Positions 42,491-52,129 are shown, counted from the first letter of the stretch. The stretch: 64,000 nucleotides of DNA from Mycobacterium sp. OAS707 (GCF_014873705.1 NZ_JADBDS010000005.1:372001-436000), one strand, 5' to 3'. The notes: a model not told the origin generated them from the letters alone. Numbers and translations are program-made.

Positions 42491-43519
42491 ATGGTCAGAT
42501 CCGTTCGGCCCTACCTCACTGCTGGACTTGTCATTGCGGGAGCAGGGTGTTGGCTCGCCGCCACCACCCACACCTCACCGCAGACTGCCACCAGGGCGGT
42601 ACGGCTGGCATCGATCGAATCGACCCCGGTGTCGTCGTCACTTTCGCCGGGACACACCACCGTGTGTGACGGCGATCCGTTATGCATCATGACCGCGCAC
42701 GGCATCGGCACCCCGCCGAAGCTGGCCGCGGTGCTGATGCCCGCAGCCGACCCGGCGGTATCGGCGAATGATCCGATCACGGCTTTCATCGCGGTGTTTG
42801 TCAGTAACGGCACTGCCGATCACCCCAACGCGGGTCTACTGATCGGCAACGGCTACCAAGGCGGACCCGGACGAAACGGTGGGCACGGCGGATTGTTGTC
42901 GGGTAGCGGCGGAGCCGGTGGCCACGGCGTGACTGGGATCAACGACGGCGCCGGCGGTAATGGCGGAAACGCTGGGTTGTTCGGCAACGGCGGCGCTGGC
43001 GGTAGAGGTGCCGATGCCACCGCCACCACAGCGGCCGGTCGGGGTGGTAACGGTGGAAACGCTGGGTTGTTCGGTAACGGCGGCGCCGGTGGTGCTGGCG
43101 GGCTCGGGGCCCCGGGCGCGCCGGGTGTTAACCCGACCCCGACCGGCGAGGTGGCGCGCGCAGGGGACAACGGCCACAGCGAGATCGCCCCGTTTGACTG
43201 TCTGCTGTGCAATCCAGAGTTCCCGGCGGAGGGCGGTGACGGCACGAGTGGCGCCGACGGCGTTGCTGGCGTCGGCGGTGGCGATGGGGGGCGGGGTGGT
43301 GGCGCGGCCAGCGTGCCCAGCGCTACCGGTGGCGGCGCAGGAGGAACGGGCGGAGCCGGTGGTAGCGGCGGAAACGGCGGCGCAGGCGGAACGGGGGGAC
43401 TGACCGGCCACCCGGGGACGCCAGGCGCGACTGGAGCGACGGGCAACCCCGGAACCGACGGAGCCAAAGGGTCAAACGGCACTAACGGTGCCCCGGGCCA
43501 AGTCCGCCCACCCCTCTGA
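42491..43519 (+). CDS. PGRS-type glycine-rich protein without PE domain (342 aa)
   Basis: The N-terminus is a signal-like helix (VRSVRPYLTAGLVIAGAGCW) rather than a PE domain. Residues 95-125 carry the family motif FVSNGTADHPNAGLLIGNGY. From about 125 on, the protein is (G-G-N/A/X) repeats: GNGGNAGLFGNGGAGG. A short non-repeat island (SEIAPFDCLLCNPEFPAEGG) has two cysteines. It ends with a collagen-like GATGATGNPGTDGAKG. GGGAG precedes the ATG at 42491. Likely surface-exposed. Confidence 0.8.
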   Translation: MVRSVRPYLTAGLVIAGAGCWLAATTHTSPQTATRAVRLASIESTPVSSSLSPGHTTVCDGDPLCIMTAHGIGTPPKLAAVLMPAADPAVSANDPITAFIAVFVSNGTADHPNAGLLIGNGYQGGPGRNGGHGGLLSGSGGAGGHGVTGINDGAGGNGGNAGLFGNGGAGGRGADATATTAAGRGGNGGNAGLFGNGGAGGAGGLGAPGAPGVNPTPTGEVARAGDNGHSEIAPFDCLLCNPEFPAEGGDGTSGADGVAGVGGGDGGRGGGAASVPSATGGGAGGTGGAGGSGGNGGAGGTGGLTGHPGTPGATGATGNPGTDGAKGSNGTNGAPGQVRPPL

Positions 43520-43731
43520 CACAACTCACAGCGCCACCAGCCGTCCGCCATGGACGAATTCAACAGCTCCCCGCGCCGCCGGCAGTGCCCCCGCGCAACC
43601 AAACAGGGATAAGAACGCCCCGGCGGAGAAGGACGAAATCCCATGGCGCTCAGTCAAGGCGATGTCAGCACCATCAATGTCGTCACGCGGTGATCCTGGC
43701 GATCACAAGAAACGCGAGGCGACCCGTCACC

Positions 43732-46233
43732 TCACGTGACCTCGCCAGTGGCCTTTCCCGATTGTTCGGCTTGCGTAATCTGCTGCTGCGCCCAGCTCTG
43801 CACCGAGGACGCCGGAATCCACACCAGCAGCGCGATACTGGCCTCGGTCGACTGCCTAAACAGGAGCTCGAACTTGCCGCAACTGTAGTGGAAGTTGCCT
43901 TGAGTGACGTAGTAGGTGAGTTCCCGTGTTTCGAACAGAAACACCGTCCACTTGTGGGGGCTCTGCCAGAACGTGCTGGCTGGGTCCGGCTCGCCGACCT
44001 TGCTGAAGTCGAGGAAGAAGCGCAGCGGGTTCTGTTCGCTTCCGACTGTGCTCCCCGGCTGGTCGTATCGCAATGTGTTCCATTGCAGCTGCGGCTGTGT
44101 GGTGTCATCATCGACGAGCTGTTGCAGCTGCCAGAAGAAATTTGCGCCCGCGGTGGTGGCCATGTTCTGAAATTCCAGCATTCCGGTCTGGTCGCCGGCC
44201 TGGATCTGCCCCCCCACATTGGCCTGTCCCTCGATGGTGCCGTGCCCCTGCAGAATTCCGCCGGGGGCAGGAGAGGTGGTGCCGGCGGGGGCGATGGACA
44301 GGGACCCCCGCACTGTGCCACCGGTCAGATTGAGGGTGGCGCCCTCGGCCACAGTTACTGCGCTCGGCGCGATGCCCGAAAGTTCTAGGGTGGCAGTGCC
44401 TTGGACGATGATCTCGCTCGCGCCGGTGCCCGATCCGCCGGGGGCGCACGAAACCAGCGCGCCCTCGTTGATGGTGATCGGTCCGGTCAGAGTGCTGGAG
44501 TTGTCGGCTGACAGCATCACGGTGCCGGGCCCGAAAATCGTCAGTCCGTCACTGCCCCAGATGTTTCCGCTGATTTCCAGGGCACCACGTCCCGCGCTCG
44601 CGTAGAGGACGCCTTCGGAGTCGGCGAAACGAATGGCCGTTTCGATGATCGCGTTCTGGGCAGGCATCGTGTCGGCACCGTTGAGGATGACTCCGGGGTG
44701 TGCGCCGGACAGCACGACCGTGCCGCCCGGTCCGAGGACAGCGCCGGGCGCGTCGACTTCCAGACCGACGAGGGTGACTGTGCCGCCGTCGGGAATCGCC
44801 TGCTCGTCCACCACTTGATAAAGGTCGCCGGGTGCAACTTTGCCGATCGGCGTTGTCGTGGATAGAACGGTGCTCGCTTGGCTCAGGCCGATCGCCGAAC
44901 CGTAGGTCAAGAATTTGCCGCACCCCAGACCGGTGTCGAGGCCGAGGATGTAGGCGGGCACGATGCCCTCGCTGTATCCGTCGATCAGGATGTTTTGGCC
45001 GTTGCCCAGCTGCGCGATGCCGGGGTAGGGGACCACGGCCAGTGAGCGACCGGCCAGTGTTCTCAGGCCGCCGATCTTGACTTGGAACTTGTTCGTGCCG
45101 TAGAGCGCAAGCGAACCGCCGCCGGATTCCAACGTCACACCCTCGCTCGGTGCGATGTCGACGACGACCGCATCAGCCGAACCGGGTTCGAGCATCAGCA
45201 CGCCGCCGTTGGTCAGCGTCATGGCGCCGGTGCCGAATGGTGTGCCAGCGGTTTGGCTGCTGGCCAGTGTCCCGGCTATCACACTGTGGGCGCCGGTCAG
45301 TGCGTTGGTGTTGGCGAGCAAAAGGGTGCCTGCCCCCGTCTTTGCCAGGCCGCCCGCGCCCTGCAGTTGGGCGAGGACTTCGAGCTGTCCGCCGTTGGTG
45401 TTGATCGTCTTGATGGTGTCGATTTGCCATGGTTGCGGGTCGTAGCCGGAGGGCGGCGGACACGCCGACCTGTTGATCGCCCACGCGTATCCACCGGTAA
45501 GAACCGCCCATCGATCGGTTCCCAGTGTCGGTGTCACGATTTGGCAGTACGGCGGGCTGGGAAAAGGCAATGGTGGCGTTGTCGCGGCGACCACGACGGT
45601 CTGCGGGTTGCTGCTCGGGATGTTCGGAACATCGAAGAACGACGCCGGAAATGGATTGTTCAGCATCAGCCAGTTGCCACCGACAGGCTCAACGATCAGC
45701 GGGGTGAGGAAGTGGCCGCCGCGATGCAGCGGCGCATCGTTGACTTCGACATACCAAGCCACTCCGAACACCGCCAACGTGACGACGTCGGAATCCGGGG
45801 TGACGTTCGGTGTCAGCGCCGCCGCGAACCATTGCAGATCCGGCGCATCGGTAAACGACGTCGTGTACGGGACCGGATCCGATCCCCCGATGCCCCGGGC
45901 GGCGAAATAATCCTGCACCCCTTGTTCGAACATGTCCCGGCCGGTGCCGCCGCCGTCCACGGACGTGTTCATCAGTCCAGCCAGCACCTGCTCGAGGTTG
46001 AGCGCGGCTTCGAATGATTGGAGGTCGTCCGGGTCGTAGGCCGTCGGTGCAAGTTGGGTGAAACCGTTGGCATACGGCCAATAAATCCCCATCAGGGCCG
46101 CCGTTGGCCCGCAGTAGGTCAACCCGTCGCCGGGCAGATCCTGCCCGTATGCGCCGAAACCGTCCTGGATGATCGACGGTGTGTTGTTTATCGGGTTAAC
46201 GGAGGACTCCGTGTGAGCATCGGTAATCGCCAT
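43732..46233 (-). CDS. C39-like peptidase domain fused to autotransporter-type beta-helix repeats (833 aa)
   Basis: Residues 1-215 look like a papain-fold cysteine peptidase: Cys41 in GDGLTYCGPTAAL, His174 in LHRGGHFLTPLI and Asn192/193 in LMLNNPFP. From about residue 285 a passenger-type repeat begins with GAGGLAKTGAGTLLLANTNA and TGAHSVIAGTL, the pattern of autotransporter-associated (PATR) repeats. Long beta-helical stretches follow (GNIWGSDGLTIFGPGTVMLS). The last 110 residues form a separate domain with two Cys. No signal peptide and no beta-barrel are seen. GGGAG precedes the ATG. Confidence 0.72.
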   Translation of the reverse strand: MAITDAHTESSVNPINNTPSIIQDGFGAYGQDLPGDGLTYCGPTAALMGIYWPYANGFTQLAPTAYDPDDLQSFEAALNLEQVLAGLMNTSVDGGGTGRDMFEQGVQDYFAARGIGGSDPVPYTTSFTDAPDLQWFAAALTPNVTPDSDVVTLAVFGVAWYVEVNDAPLHRGGHFLTPLIVEPVGGNWLMLNNPFPASFFDVPNIPSSNPQTVVVAATTPPLPFPSPPYCQIVTPTLGTDRWAVLTGGYAWAINRSACPPPSGYDPQPWQIDTIKTINTNGGQLEVLAQLQGAGGLAKTGAGTLLLANTNALTGAHSVIAGTLASSQTAGTPFGTGAMTLTNGGVLMLEPGSADAVVVDIAPSEGVTLESGGGSLALYGTNKFQVKIGGLRTLAGRSLAVVPYPGIAQLGNGQNILIDGYSEGIVPAYILGLDTGLGCGKFLTYGSAIGLSQASTVLSTTTPIGKVAPGDLYQVVDEQAIPDGGTVTLVGLEVDAPGAVLGPGGTVVLSGAHPGVILNGADTMPAQNAIIETAIRFADSEGVLYASAGRGALEISGNIWGSDGLTIFGPGTVMLSADNSSTLTGPITINEGALVSCAPGGSGTGASEIIVQGTATLELSGIAPSAVTVAEGATLNLTGGTVRGSLSIAPAGTTSPAPGGILQGHGTIEGQANVGGQIQAGDQTGMLEFQNMATTAGANFFWQLQQLVDDDTTQPQLQWNTLRYDQPGSTVGSEQNPLRFFLDFSKVGEPDPASTFWQSPHKWTVFLFETRELTYYVTQGNFHYSCGKFELLFRQSTEASIALLVWIPASSVQSWAQQQITQAEQSGKATGEVT

Positions 46234-46538
46234 TGATCTCCCCTTACCGCAGGCATCGCGATTTGCAGAGTAAACCTGAATTAGCAAGCCCGACAGTGGA
46301 TTAGCCCGACAACCCGCACGAGTCGTTGACGTGTCGCAACGGCATGCTTCGACGCCGTGTCGCGGCAGTTTCGCTACTGTCTGGCCGGCAAGCGGCTCGC
46401 CACGCCACACTGACCTGTCACGAGGCCACCTGCCTGGTAAACTGCACCACTGGCGAATTGAGGCGGCGTCGCTATTCGTCGGCATCTGGTGCCAAAACAC
46501 CCGAAACGGTTGATATAATTGACGTTTGGGAAATGCGG

Positions 46539-46640
46539 TCAGTTGAGTGTTTGCACCTCACGGCCGAGGCGCTGGGCGATCTCGTCTAGCATCGTGCAGT
46601 CGCCGATCTCGGCTCTCACGGCGTGGATGTCGATGAACAT
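46539..46640 (-). CDS. Small protein (33 aa)
   Basis: TTGGAGGCATAGCA precedes an ATG at 46640 and opens a 33-codon frame: MFIDIHAVRAEIGDCTMLDE followed by IAQRLGREVQTLN. It would form an amphipathic helix. The strong ribosome site and helix-like composition support a real small gene; function unknown. Confidence 0.45.
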   Translation of the reverse strand: MFIDIHAVRAEIGDCTMLDEIAQRLGREVQTLN

Positions 46641-46999
46641 TGCTATGCCTCCAAGCTTGGCTGTGTCTGCGAAATCCTATCGGCGCCGGGTGTATCGGTT
46701 GCCCCCTGATAATCGCGACGAGGCGGTCCGCCGGCGCGTTCGCCGCCGGTTTCATCGGCTACGTGCACGAGTGGGGTGATCCCGCGGTCGGGGCATGCGG
46801 CTTCGCTGCGCCCTAGACGCCCCCGTCGTAGTACGACCGGGCCACGATCGCCAGCGCGGAATGCGGTCGCCCCTCAGCAGAGTGGTGGCTCGATTCCTCA
46901 AAAAATTCTCCTTCAGAAAGTGTGGGAATTGGTGCGGCTAGTCGCTCCTAGGACGTGAACGCAGCCCACAAGGGGCAGTGACCAGTCAAGGAGAACACC
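46641..46999. other. Intergenic region with a possible coding remnant
   Basis: About 360 bp. One forward frame ending at the TAG near 46816 reads AFAAGFIGYVHEWGDPAVGA and CGFAAP, which looks like a protein tail, but it has no start. A 24-bp stretch at 46684-46707 (CGGCGCCGGGTGTATCGGTT and GCCC) recurs with one mismatch at 52082-52105. Confidence 0.4.
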
Positions 47000-47374
47000 A
47001 TGAACACCAACCACAACAGTTCATTACGCCGCCGCAAGTTCGCAGCGGCCACCATGCTGCTCGCCAGCAGTGCCATCGCTGTCAGCGCCCTCGGGACGGC
47101 CGCATCCGCTAACGCCAGGTTCGACACCGACAAACTCAACAAATTTTATGACTGCGTTTGGCACGCACAGCAGATCTCTGTGCCCGGCTACGACCGCAAT
47201 GCCCTCATGGAGAGCTGCTGCTTCTCGGCCGGCGGCGCCCCGAGGTACGACGAGGACGGCAATTTCTCCGAGTGCTACACCGGCGACGATGCCGCGGGTA
47301 GACCGACGACGCCGCCCAAGCCGGGAACCGTCATCGCGGGACACCCGCCAACCAACGTCGGAGGTTTGCAATAG
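47000..47374 (+). CDS. Exported Cys-containing small protein (124 aa)
   Basis: AAGGAGAACACC precedes the ATG. The N-terminus is a signal peptide (RRRKFAAATMLLASSAIAVS, then ALGTAASANA). The mature part has four cysteines (YDCVWHA, MESCCFSAGGA, SECYTGD) and a Pro-rich end. It is presumably secreted and disulfide-bonded. Function unknown. Confidence 0.75.
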   Translation: MNTNHNSSLRRRKFAAATMLLASSAIAVSALGTAASANARFDTDKLNKFYDCVWHAQQISVPGYDRNALMESCCFSAGGAPRYDEDGNFSECYTGDDAAGRPTTPPKPGTVIAGHPPTNVGGLQ

Positions 47375-47843
47375 GCCGCCATTTCACGGAGCCTTCCGCG
47401 CTTGGTCGCTGTCGATTACAGCCAGTTGACCCGGTACAGCGACGGCCCTTGATTCAGGTGGCGACAGGTGGATCCGTGCCCTACACCCATTACGGGTGAT
47501 ACCCCGGTGCACGGGACCTCAACCCAGCCCTCGAGGGCCGACAGCGGCGCCCGTTCGCAGTCGCATTGCGTGGATCATTCAGGCCCGCCCAAGTTGGGTG
47601 GGATCAGCCAGATTCGACTGTAGCGCCACATCGGACGCCGCATCTGGTGCACGGCGCATTGCGCTACCGACCCTAGGATCGGTTGAGTGAAGCGCCTTCG
47701 TGCCTGGCCGCAGTCGGTATAGGTGACATGAGAGCCATCCCATCCCGGCGGTGCGGCGAGCACCATCGCCGTCGTTGCGCCGCTGCGCGGCGCATGACAC
47801 CTGTCATCGGCTAACAGCAGTGACGAAGCCATAGGAGTGTCGT
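47375..47843. other. Intergenic region, no gene seen
   Basis: About 470 bp. The only structure noted is a short hairpin-like palindrome around CCCAAGTTGGG at 47588-47598. Several short frames on both strands lack ribosome sites and show shadow-like Arg/Pro-rich composition. Confidence 0.5.
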
Positions 47844-49616
47844 ATGCGACCCGAAACCCACGCCCCGGTAGGGGACAGAGCGCAGCAGCTGCGAGGAAGC
47901 CGAATCCGCAACGGCTGCCTGGGATTCGGTGTTACTGCGCTGCTCGGCGCGATTGCGGTCGGCGTCTACGGGCTGAGTTCCAGTCAGGCGCACTGCCTTG
48001 ACCGTTGTGCCGCGCGCACAAGCTTCGCGGCGTGGGGTTGGGCGGCGGTCAGCGCGTCGGTCGTGCTGGTTACCGCGGCCGCGGTAGTCGTGGCACGGGG
48101 CCGCGACCGCGGTCCGCGCGAATCGGGCATCGACGCCGTCGCTTGGCTATCGACGATGTATGTGATCAGCGCCGCGGTGGCGGTTGTCGCGCTGGCTCCG
48201 TGGGCTGTGCTGCATGATGCGCTGACGCTGGGACCGCCAAGCATGCAGGGCCCTGCGGTGGCGGGCGCCGTCGTGCTCAGTGTGCTGGGCGCCCTCGCAT
48301 TGGGACTTGGCCGGCGCGCCCTGTTGGAGTCGCGGAAGGCGATGCGGCGCAGCCGCGTTGGCGGCAGCGTGCTAGCGCTTGTCGTGATCCTCGCGCTCAG
48401 CGCGACGGGGTTGCACGCTGGCGACGACGGCCGCTTCGTCCAAGCTGACACCGCAGACCCGGCAGCCGTCTCGCCGACGCCGGCGCAATTCGGTCAGCAG
48501 CGCTTCCACATCAAAATCGGCGACCTGTCGGGTGCCGATGTCTCCGCCCTCGATCAGACGCAGTTCCAGTTCTTCGTCGCCGGAGCCGGTTTCGTCGTCT
48601 TCGATGGCGTCGGTGGTGAACTGGTTGCCTACGACTCCGCCGGCCGACAGCGCTGGCATTACCGGCGCACCGGTCCCGACGCGGTACGCGTACGGGCGGT
48701 GCACGCCTACGACGGAGGAGCCACCCTGGTGGCCCTTCTGTACAACGGAAATGCCGGCCCCGACGCCCCCGAGACATTCGTCGGGTTCGACGCTGTCACG
48801 GGCCGCCAGTTGTGGAGCGGATCCGGTGAGCTTCTCGAGCTCGCCTTCGGCAATGTCGCTCACCCGGGCCCGTACTTTGTTGCGCGCCAGAAAGACTCGT
48901 GGACCTTGGTCGACGCGCGCACCGGGCGGCAGGTGTGGCGGATGCCCAATCCACAGACGTGCGGAGACAATTCGGGCGATATCTACGCCGTCGGCGGTCT
49001 GCTCGTGGAGGCCTATGGGTGCCAGGATCACGAAGACGTCGTCGACACGCTGCTCACTGTGGAGGCGGCCACCGGCAAGGTCGTCCGTCAACAGCAGCTG
49101 CGCCGCATCGACGCGGCCAGCGGGCCGGTCGACATCATCGACATCAGTCGCGGCGGGCGCGACGGAATTCTGTGCATGGTGAAATGGGTCGACGGCCGGC
49201 GCAGCACCCTCTACGCCAACGCCGTCACAGGCCAGATCGTCGACCTCGGAGATCGCCTCGCGCGTTCCGACACCGTCGGCGACGGGAACTTCTTCGCGCT
49301 CTCGTTCACCACACACATGTGGGACATGTTGGGCACCAACGCAGTTGTGCATTGCACGCTGCCCCCCTCTGAAGGGCAGAGCATCGACGAGTGGATGGAC
49401 GTCGGCATCGCCTGGTATCCAAACCAATTCGCCTACGTCGCCCCCGGAGGGCGGTTGGTAATCGCCGACCGCGATTCCTGTCAGACCCTGACGACCGTGC
49501 CATTGTCGGGTGACCCGTTCGCGCTGCGCGTCGCGGGCGGCGTGACGCTGCTGGTGAGTGGCGAAGGCGCCGACTTGTATGTGACGGGATACGCACCTAA
49601 CAGCCCGGCCGCATAG
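47844..49616 (+). CDS. Membrane-anchored PQQ-like beta-propeller protein (590 aa)
   Basis: Residues 25-195 hold about five membrane helices with Arg-rich loops. Residues 225-585 form a propeller of PQQ-type blades (LVAYDSAGRQRWHYRR, FVGFDAVTGRQLWSGSGE, WTLVDARTGRQVWRMP, LTVEAATGKVVRQ). Such propellers bind partners in the periplasm, as in BamB-like and Ser/Thr-kinase sensor domains. No enzymatic site is visible. ATG follows AGGAGTGTCGT. Confidence 0.8.
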   Translation: MRPETHAPVGDRAQQLRGSRIRNGCLGFGVTALLGAIAVGVYGLSSSQAHCLDRCAARTSFAAWGWAAVSASVVLVTAAAVVVARGRDRGPRESGIDAVAWLSTMYVISAAVAVVALAPWAVLHDALTLGPPSMQGPAVAGAVVLSVLGALALGLGRRALLESRKAMRRSRVGGSVLALVVILALSATGLHAGDDGRFVQADTADPAAVSPTPAQFGQQRFHIKIGDLSGADVSALDQTQFQFFVAGAGFVVFDGVGGELVAYDSAGRQRWHYRRTGPDAVRVRAVHAYDGGATLVALLYNGNAGPDAPETFVGFDAVTGRQLWSGSGELLELAFGNVAHPGPYFVARQKDSWTLVDARTGRQVWRMPNPQTCGDNSGDIYAVGGLLVEAYGCQDHEDVVDTLLTVEAATGKVVRQQQLRRIDAASGPVDIIDISRGGRDGILCMVKWVDGRRSTLYANAVTGQIVDLGDRLARSDTVGDGNFFALSFTTHMWDMLGTNAVVHCTLPPSEGQSIDEWMDVGIAWYPNQFAYVAPGGRLVIADRDSCQTLTTVPLSGDPFALRVAGGVTLLVSGEGADLYVTGYAPNSPAA

Positions 49617-50121
49617 AGCACCAGCGCGCATTACAGCCCCAAACGCCGCACACCATCAGTGCGGGGCCGGTGCACGAAAGAGCCGTTCGCACAGCACAAC
49701 TCGCGTGCCACTGTGCCGACAAACGCAGCATGGAATCGTGCCGGCCAAACGGTGGCTGCGCGAAGGGGACGCAGGCTCATCGTCTCCGCGTAAGAAGTTG
49801 GCTTGTGAGTCGCCGTCTGTCTGGAAGGTAAGCGGGTTTCGCCGCTGGCTGTTGCGGTGAGATCGCGATCGGAAAGGGAGGACCTTCCGGAGCTTGGAGA
49901 TGCCGGCGCAAGTCGATGTCGGTCGACAACTGGCGGTTTCGGACGGGGGAGGCCGTCCGCAGCGTCTAGGACTGCGAGGTTGCTGTGTGGGACCGCGGAG
50001 GAGTACGCGGCAATGATGAAAACGCAACGAAATCTCGTTGAATGTGCAATAAATACGCCGCCGCCGTGATAAGGATGAATGCCGAGCATGTCAGGTCAGC
50101 TAAGTAGCTAAGGGATCGCTG
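49617..50121. other. Intergenic region upstream of a PGRS gene
   Basis: About 505 bp with no convincing gene. Its last 20 bp hold the leader GTAGCTAAGGGATCGCTG, almost the same as the leaders of the related genes at 53774 and 60557. Confidence 0.5.
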
Positions 50122-50778
50122 ATGCCCAATTTGATTCGCCCGTCCGTCACTGCTGGGATCGCGATCGCCGGGGCCGGGGTGTGGTTGGCCACCGCTCACG
50201 GTGCGCCTGCACCATCGGGCAGCCCGGCGGTGCAGCTGGCGTCGGTGCAGTCGATGCTGCCCCCACCGCCGCTGTCACCACCAACCAATGTCGCCTGCAC
50301 CGGCGTGTTGGTGTGTGACCTTGTTGGCAGCAGCGCTTCTGGCCCCAGCCCCCGCGCGCTTGTCGCCGCGGTTACGCCCGCCGTTGATCCGGTTACAACC
50401 GATCCGCTCGACGCGTTGGTAGGGGCGTTGTTCAACAGGTGCGGGCTTATCTGCAACGGCGCCAATGGCACCGCAGCCAACCCGAACGGCCAAAACGGTG
50501 GCTTGTTGTTCGGCAACGGCGGCGCGGGTTTTAGCAGCACCACCGCGGGGGTGGCCGGCGGCAACGGCGGCAACGGCGGGTGGCTGATCGGCAACGGCGG
50601 CAACGGCGGGGCTGGCGGCCAAGGCGGCAGCGGCGGCGCCCCCGGCACACCCGGCGCCGGCGGCAGCGGCGGCACCGCCCACAACGACGCGGAAGGACCG
50701 GCCACTAACGGCACGCCCGGGAGCACCGGAAAGACCGGCACCGCCGGCAGCACGGGCACCGCGGGCGCACACGGCTAG
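50122..50778 (+). CDS. PGRS-type glycine-rich protein without PE domain (218 aa)
   Basis: The signal-like N-terminus IRPSVTAGIAIAGAGVWLAT matches the other members. A spacer with two Cys pairs follows (VACTGVLVCDL, NRCGLICNGA). From about residue 120 it is GGNGG-type repeat, ending with a collagen-like TPGSTGKTGTAGSTGTAG. The start is set by the leader GCTAAGGGATCGCTG shared with its paralogues. Exported or surface protein. Confidence 0.78.
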   Translation: MPNLIRPSVTAGIAIAGAGVWLATAHGAPAPSGSPAVQLASVQSMLPPPPLSPPTNVACTGVLVCDLVGSSASGPSPRALVAAVTPAVDPVTTDPLDALVGALFNRCGLICNGANGTAANPNGQNGGLLFGNGGAGFSSTTAGVAGGNGGNGGWLIGNGGNGGAGGQGGSGGAPGTPGAGGSGGTAHNDAEGPATNGTPGSTGKTGTAGSTGTAGAHG

Positions 50779-50892
50779 CGTGAACTCCTCGGTACTCAAC
50801 TCGAGATAATCCGTGTAGTACCTCGTGGCCGAAACCATCTGTGCCACAGGCCGAATCGCCATCTTGTTTTAGCGCGCCTGCCGCCACCGGGT

Positions 50893-51177
50893 CCTGAGCG
50901 TGTCGCGCGAGAGACTCCACCACCGCACCGGCGAAGATCTGCATCGGCGCTTCCGGCGCGCGGGGCTTAGCCGCGCCGACACTGACTATCAGCGCACCGG
51001 TCGGCACCGGCAAAGACACCGAACACGCTGTCTACGTTGCTAATTCATGGCGACTCATGCGGGCGTTCGCCGAACAACTCGGCGACGTTGACGGTTGGCT
51101 CGCCGACCTAGAGACTCTGCAATCCAACCTGAGCAACGAAATCGCCACCGCAGATGGGATTGCCGTGCGCCAGCATT
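50893..51177 (+). pseudogene. Unidentified protein remnant without start
   Basis: A frame free of stops, running after a TGA to the TGA at 51175-51177, reads KICIGASGARGLAAPTLTIS and later AEQLGDVDGWLADLETLQSN. It has protein-like composition but no usable start for most of its length. It is probably the 3' end of a lost gene; the family is not recognised. Confidence 0.35.
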
Positions 51178-51179
51178 GA

Positions 51180-51380
51180 TTACTGCCTGGTCTCGGCGTT
51201 GAGCCGCCGACGGACCTGGATCGTCGTGGTTTGATGCTTTGTTAATGAGGGCACGGCGCTGGCCTCCAACCTGTGGAACGTCCGGGCTGTCGCCCCAATC
51301 TCCTCAGTGAGAACATCGCAAACGGCGCCAAGCCCCACGCCGAGGTCGGTGATCGGCCCGGGAACGCCAACGGGGCACAT
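51180..51380 (-). CDS. Possible small protein (66 aa) or repeat-borne remnant
   Basis: The frame reads MCPVGVPGPITDLGVGLGAV followed by CDVLTEEIGATARTFHRLEA, with helical composition. It overlaps the repeat shared with 39760-39843, where the matching frame is broken, and lies opposite a monooxygenase remnant. It may be a fragment rather than a gene. Confidence 0.3.
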   Translation of the reverse strand: MCPVGVPGPITDLGVGLGAVCDVLTEEIGATARTFHRLEASAVPSLTKHQTTTIQVRRRLNAETRQ

Positions 51381-51391
51381 CAGTGTCCGTG
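51297..51391. repeat. Diverged repeat, copy B (matches 39760-39843)
   Basis: AGTGAGAACATCGCAAACGG through GGTGATCGGCCCGGGAACG to GTGTCCGTGT; about three-quarters identical to the copy 11.5 kb to the left. It abuts the luciferase-like monooxygenase remnant. Confidence 0.5.
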
Positions 51392-51720
51392 TGATCGAAT
51401 CGGTACCACAACGGTTGCGCCACTTGCACGTTCATCAGGGCCACATGATCGAGATGAACGACGCGGATCAGGAAGCGTGGCATCCCGGTGGCTATCTCTC
51501 GGTTCAATCCGCCACCCTTACCGGATGCGCCGACACAGTCCGACAGCGGTTGGCCGACATGGTGGATGCTGGCACCACCGAGATCATCATCGAGCCCTCA
51601 GGCCCTGACATCACCCGGGAAATGAGTGCCTTCATGACTGCCCTGGGCCAGACAGCCCCACGGGCATCGAGTCATGCTGATACACAACCGGACTCGGTCC
51701 ATACCCGTCAACCGGTCTAG
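51392..51720 (+). pseudogene. Luciferase-like monooxygenase, C-terminal remnant
   Basis: The frame shows RLRHLHVHQGHMIEMNDADQ and then LTGCADTVRQRLADMVDAGT-TEIIIEPSGPDI, the last strands and helix of a luciferase-like flavin monooxygenase. The N-terminal 200 or more residues are missing. The open frame extends upstream into the repeat, which is unrelated. Confidence 0.6.
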
Positions 51721-51770
51721 AGGCTCCTGCGCCGTAACCCGTCCACCGCGCGGCCGTATGTAGTGAGGCG

Positions 51771-52110
51771 ATGCCATCGACGTACACGAGGCCCTGTACA
51801 CCACGCGAATGATGCGACAGGTGCGCCCTGAGTCGATACCATTGCCACCCAGGCGCGGATTCTCGATGCCGCCATCCGCGCGCCCAACGGCGGGAACACC
51901 CAGCGGTGGCATCGTTGCCGTGGACGATTTGCACTGAAAAGCCGTTTGGGCCAGATCTATCGCCGATGCCGGGCGCGTGAATACGAAGATCGCAGCCGCC
52001 CGGTTGGGGACCAGCACCCACGATCCGGACGAGCATGCCGAAAGCCTGCGCAAGATTAAGGCGCGTCTGTCGAATAATAGCGGCGCCGGGTATATCGGTT
52101 GCCCGTGATC
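51771..52110 (+). pseudogene. Nitroreductase remnant with several frameshifts
   Basis: The first frame (from 51779) reads DVHEALYTTRMMRQVRPESI, the N-terminal FMN-binding Arg segment. At about 51840 the homology moves to another frame: TQARILDAAIRAPNGGNTQR-W. At about 51905 further shifts follow: IVAVDDL in one frame, ALKSRLGQIYRR in another, and a tail HDPDEHAESLRKIKARL. At least three frameshifts show it is dead. Confidence 0.6.
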
Positions 52111-52129
52111 GCGGCGACCTTCGACGCCC

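Noticed and set aside
42491..43519. PE-PGRS assignment for the glycine-rich proteins
   Set aside because: No PE domain (about 110 residues with conserved Pro-Glu) precedes the repeats; the N-terminus is a signal-like helix.
43585..46017. Several long forward frames opposite the peptidase/beta-helix gene
   Set aside because: Shadow composition and no ribosome sites; the leftward 833-residue frame is continuous and structured.
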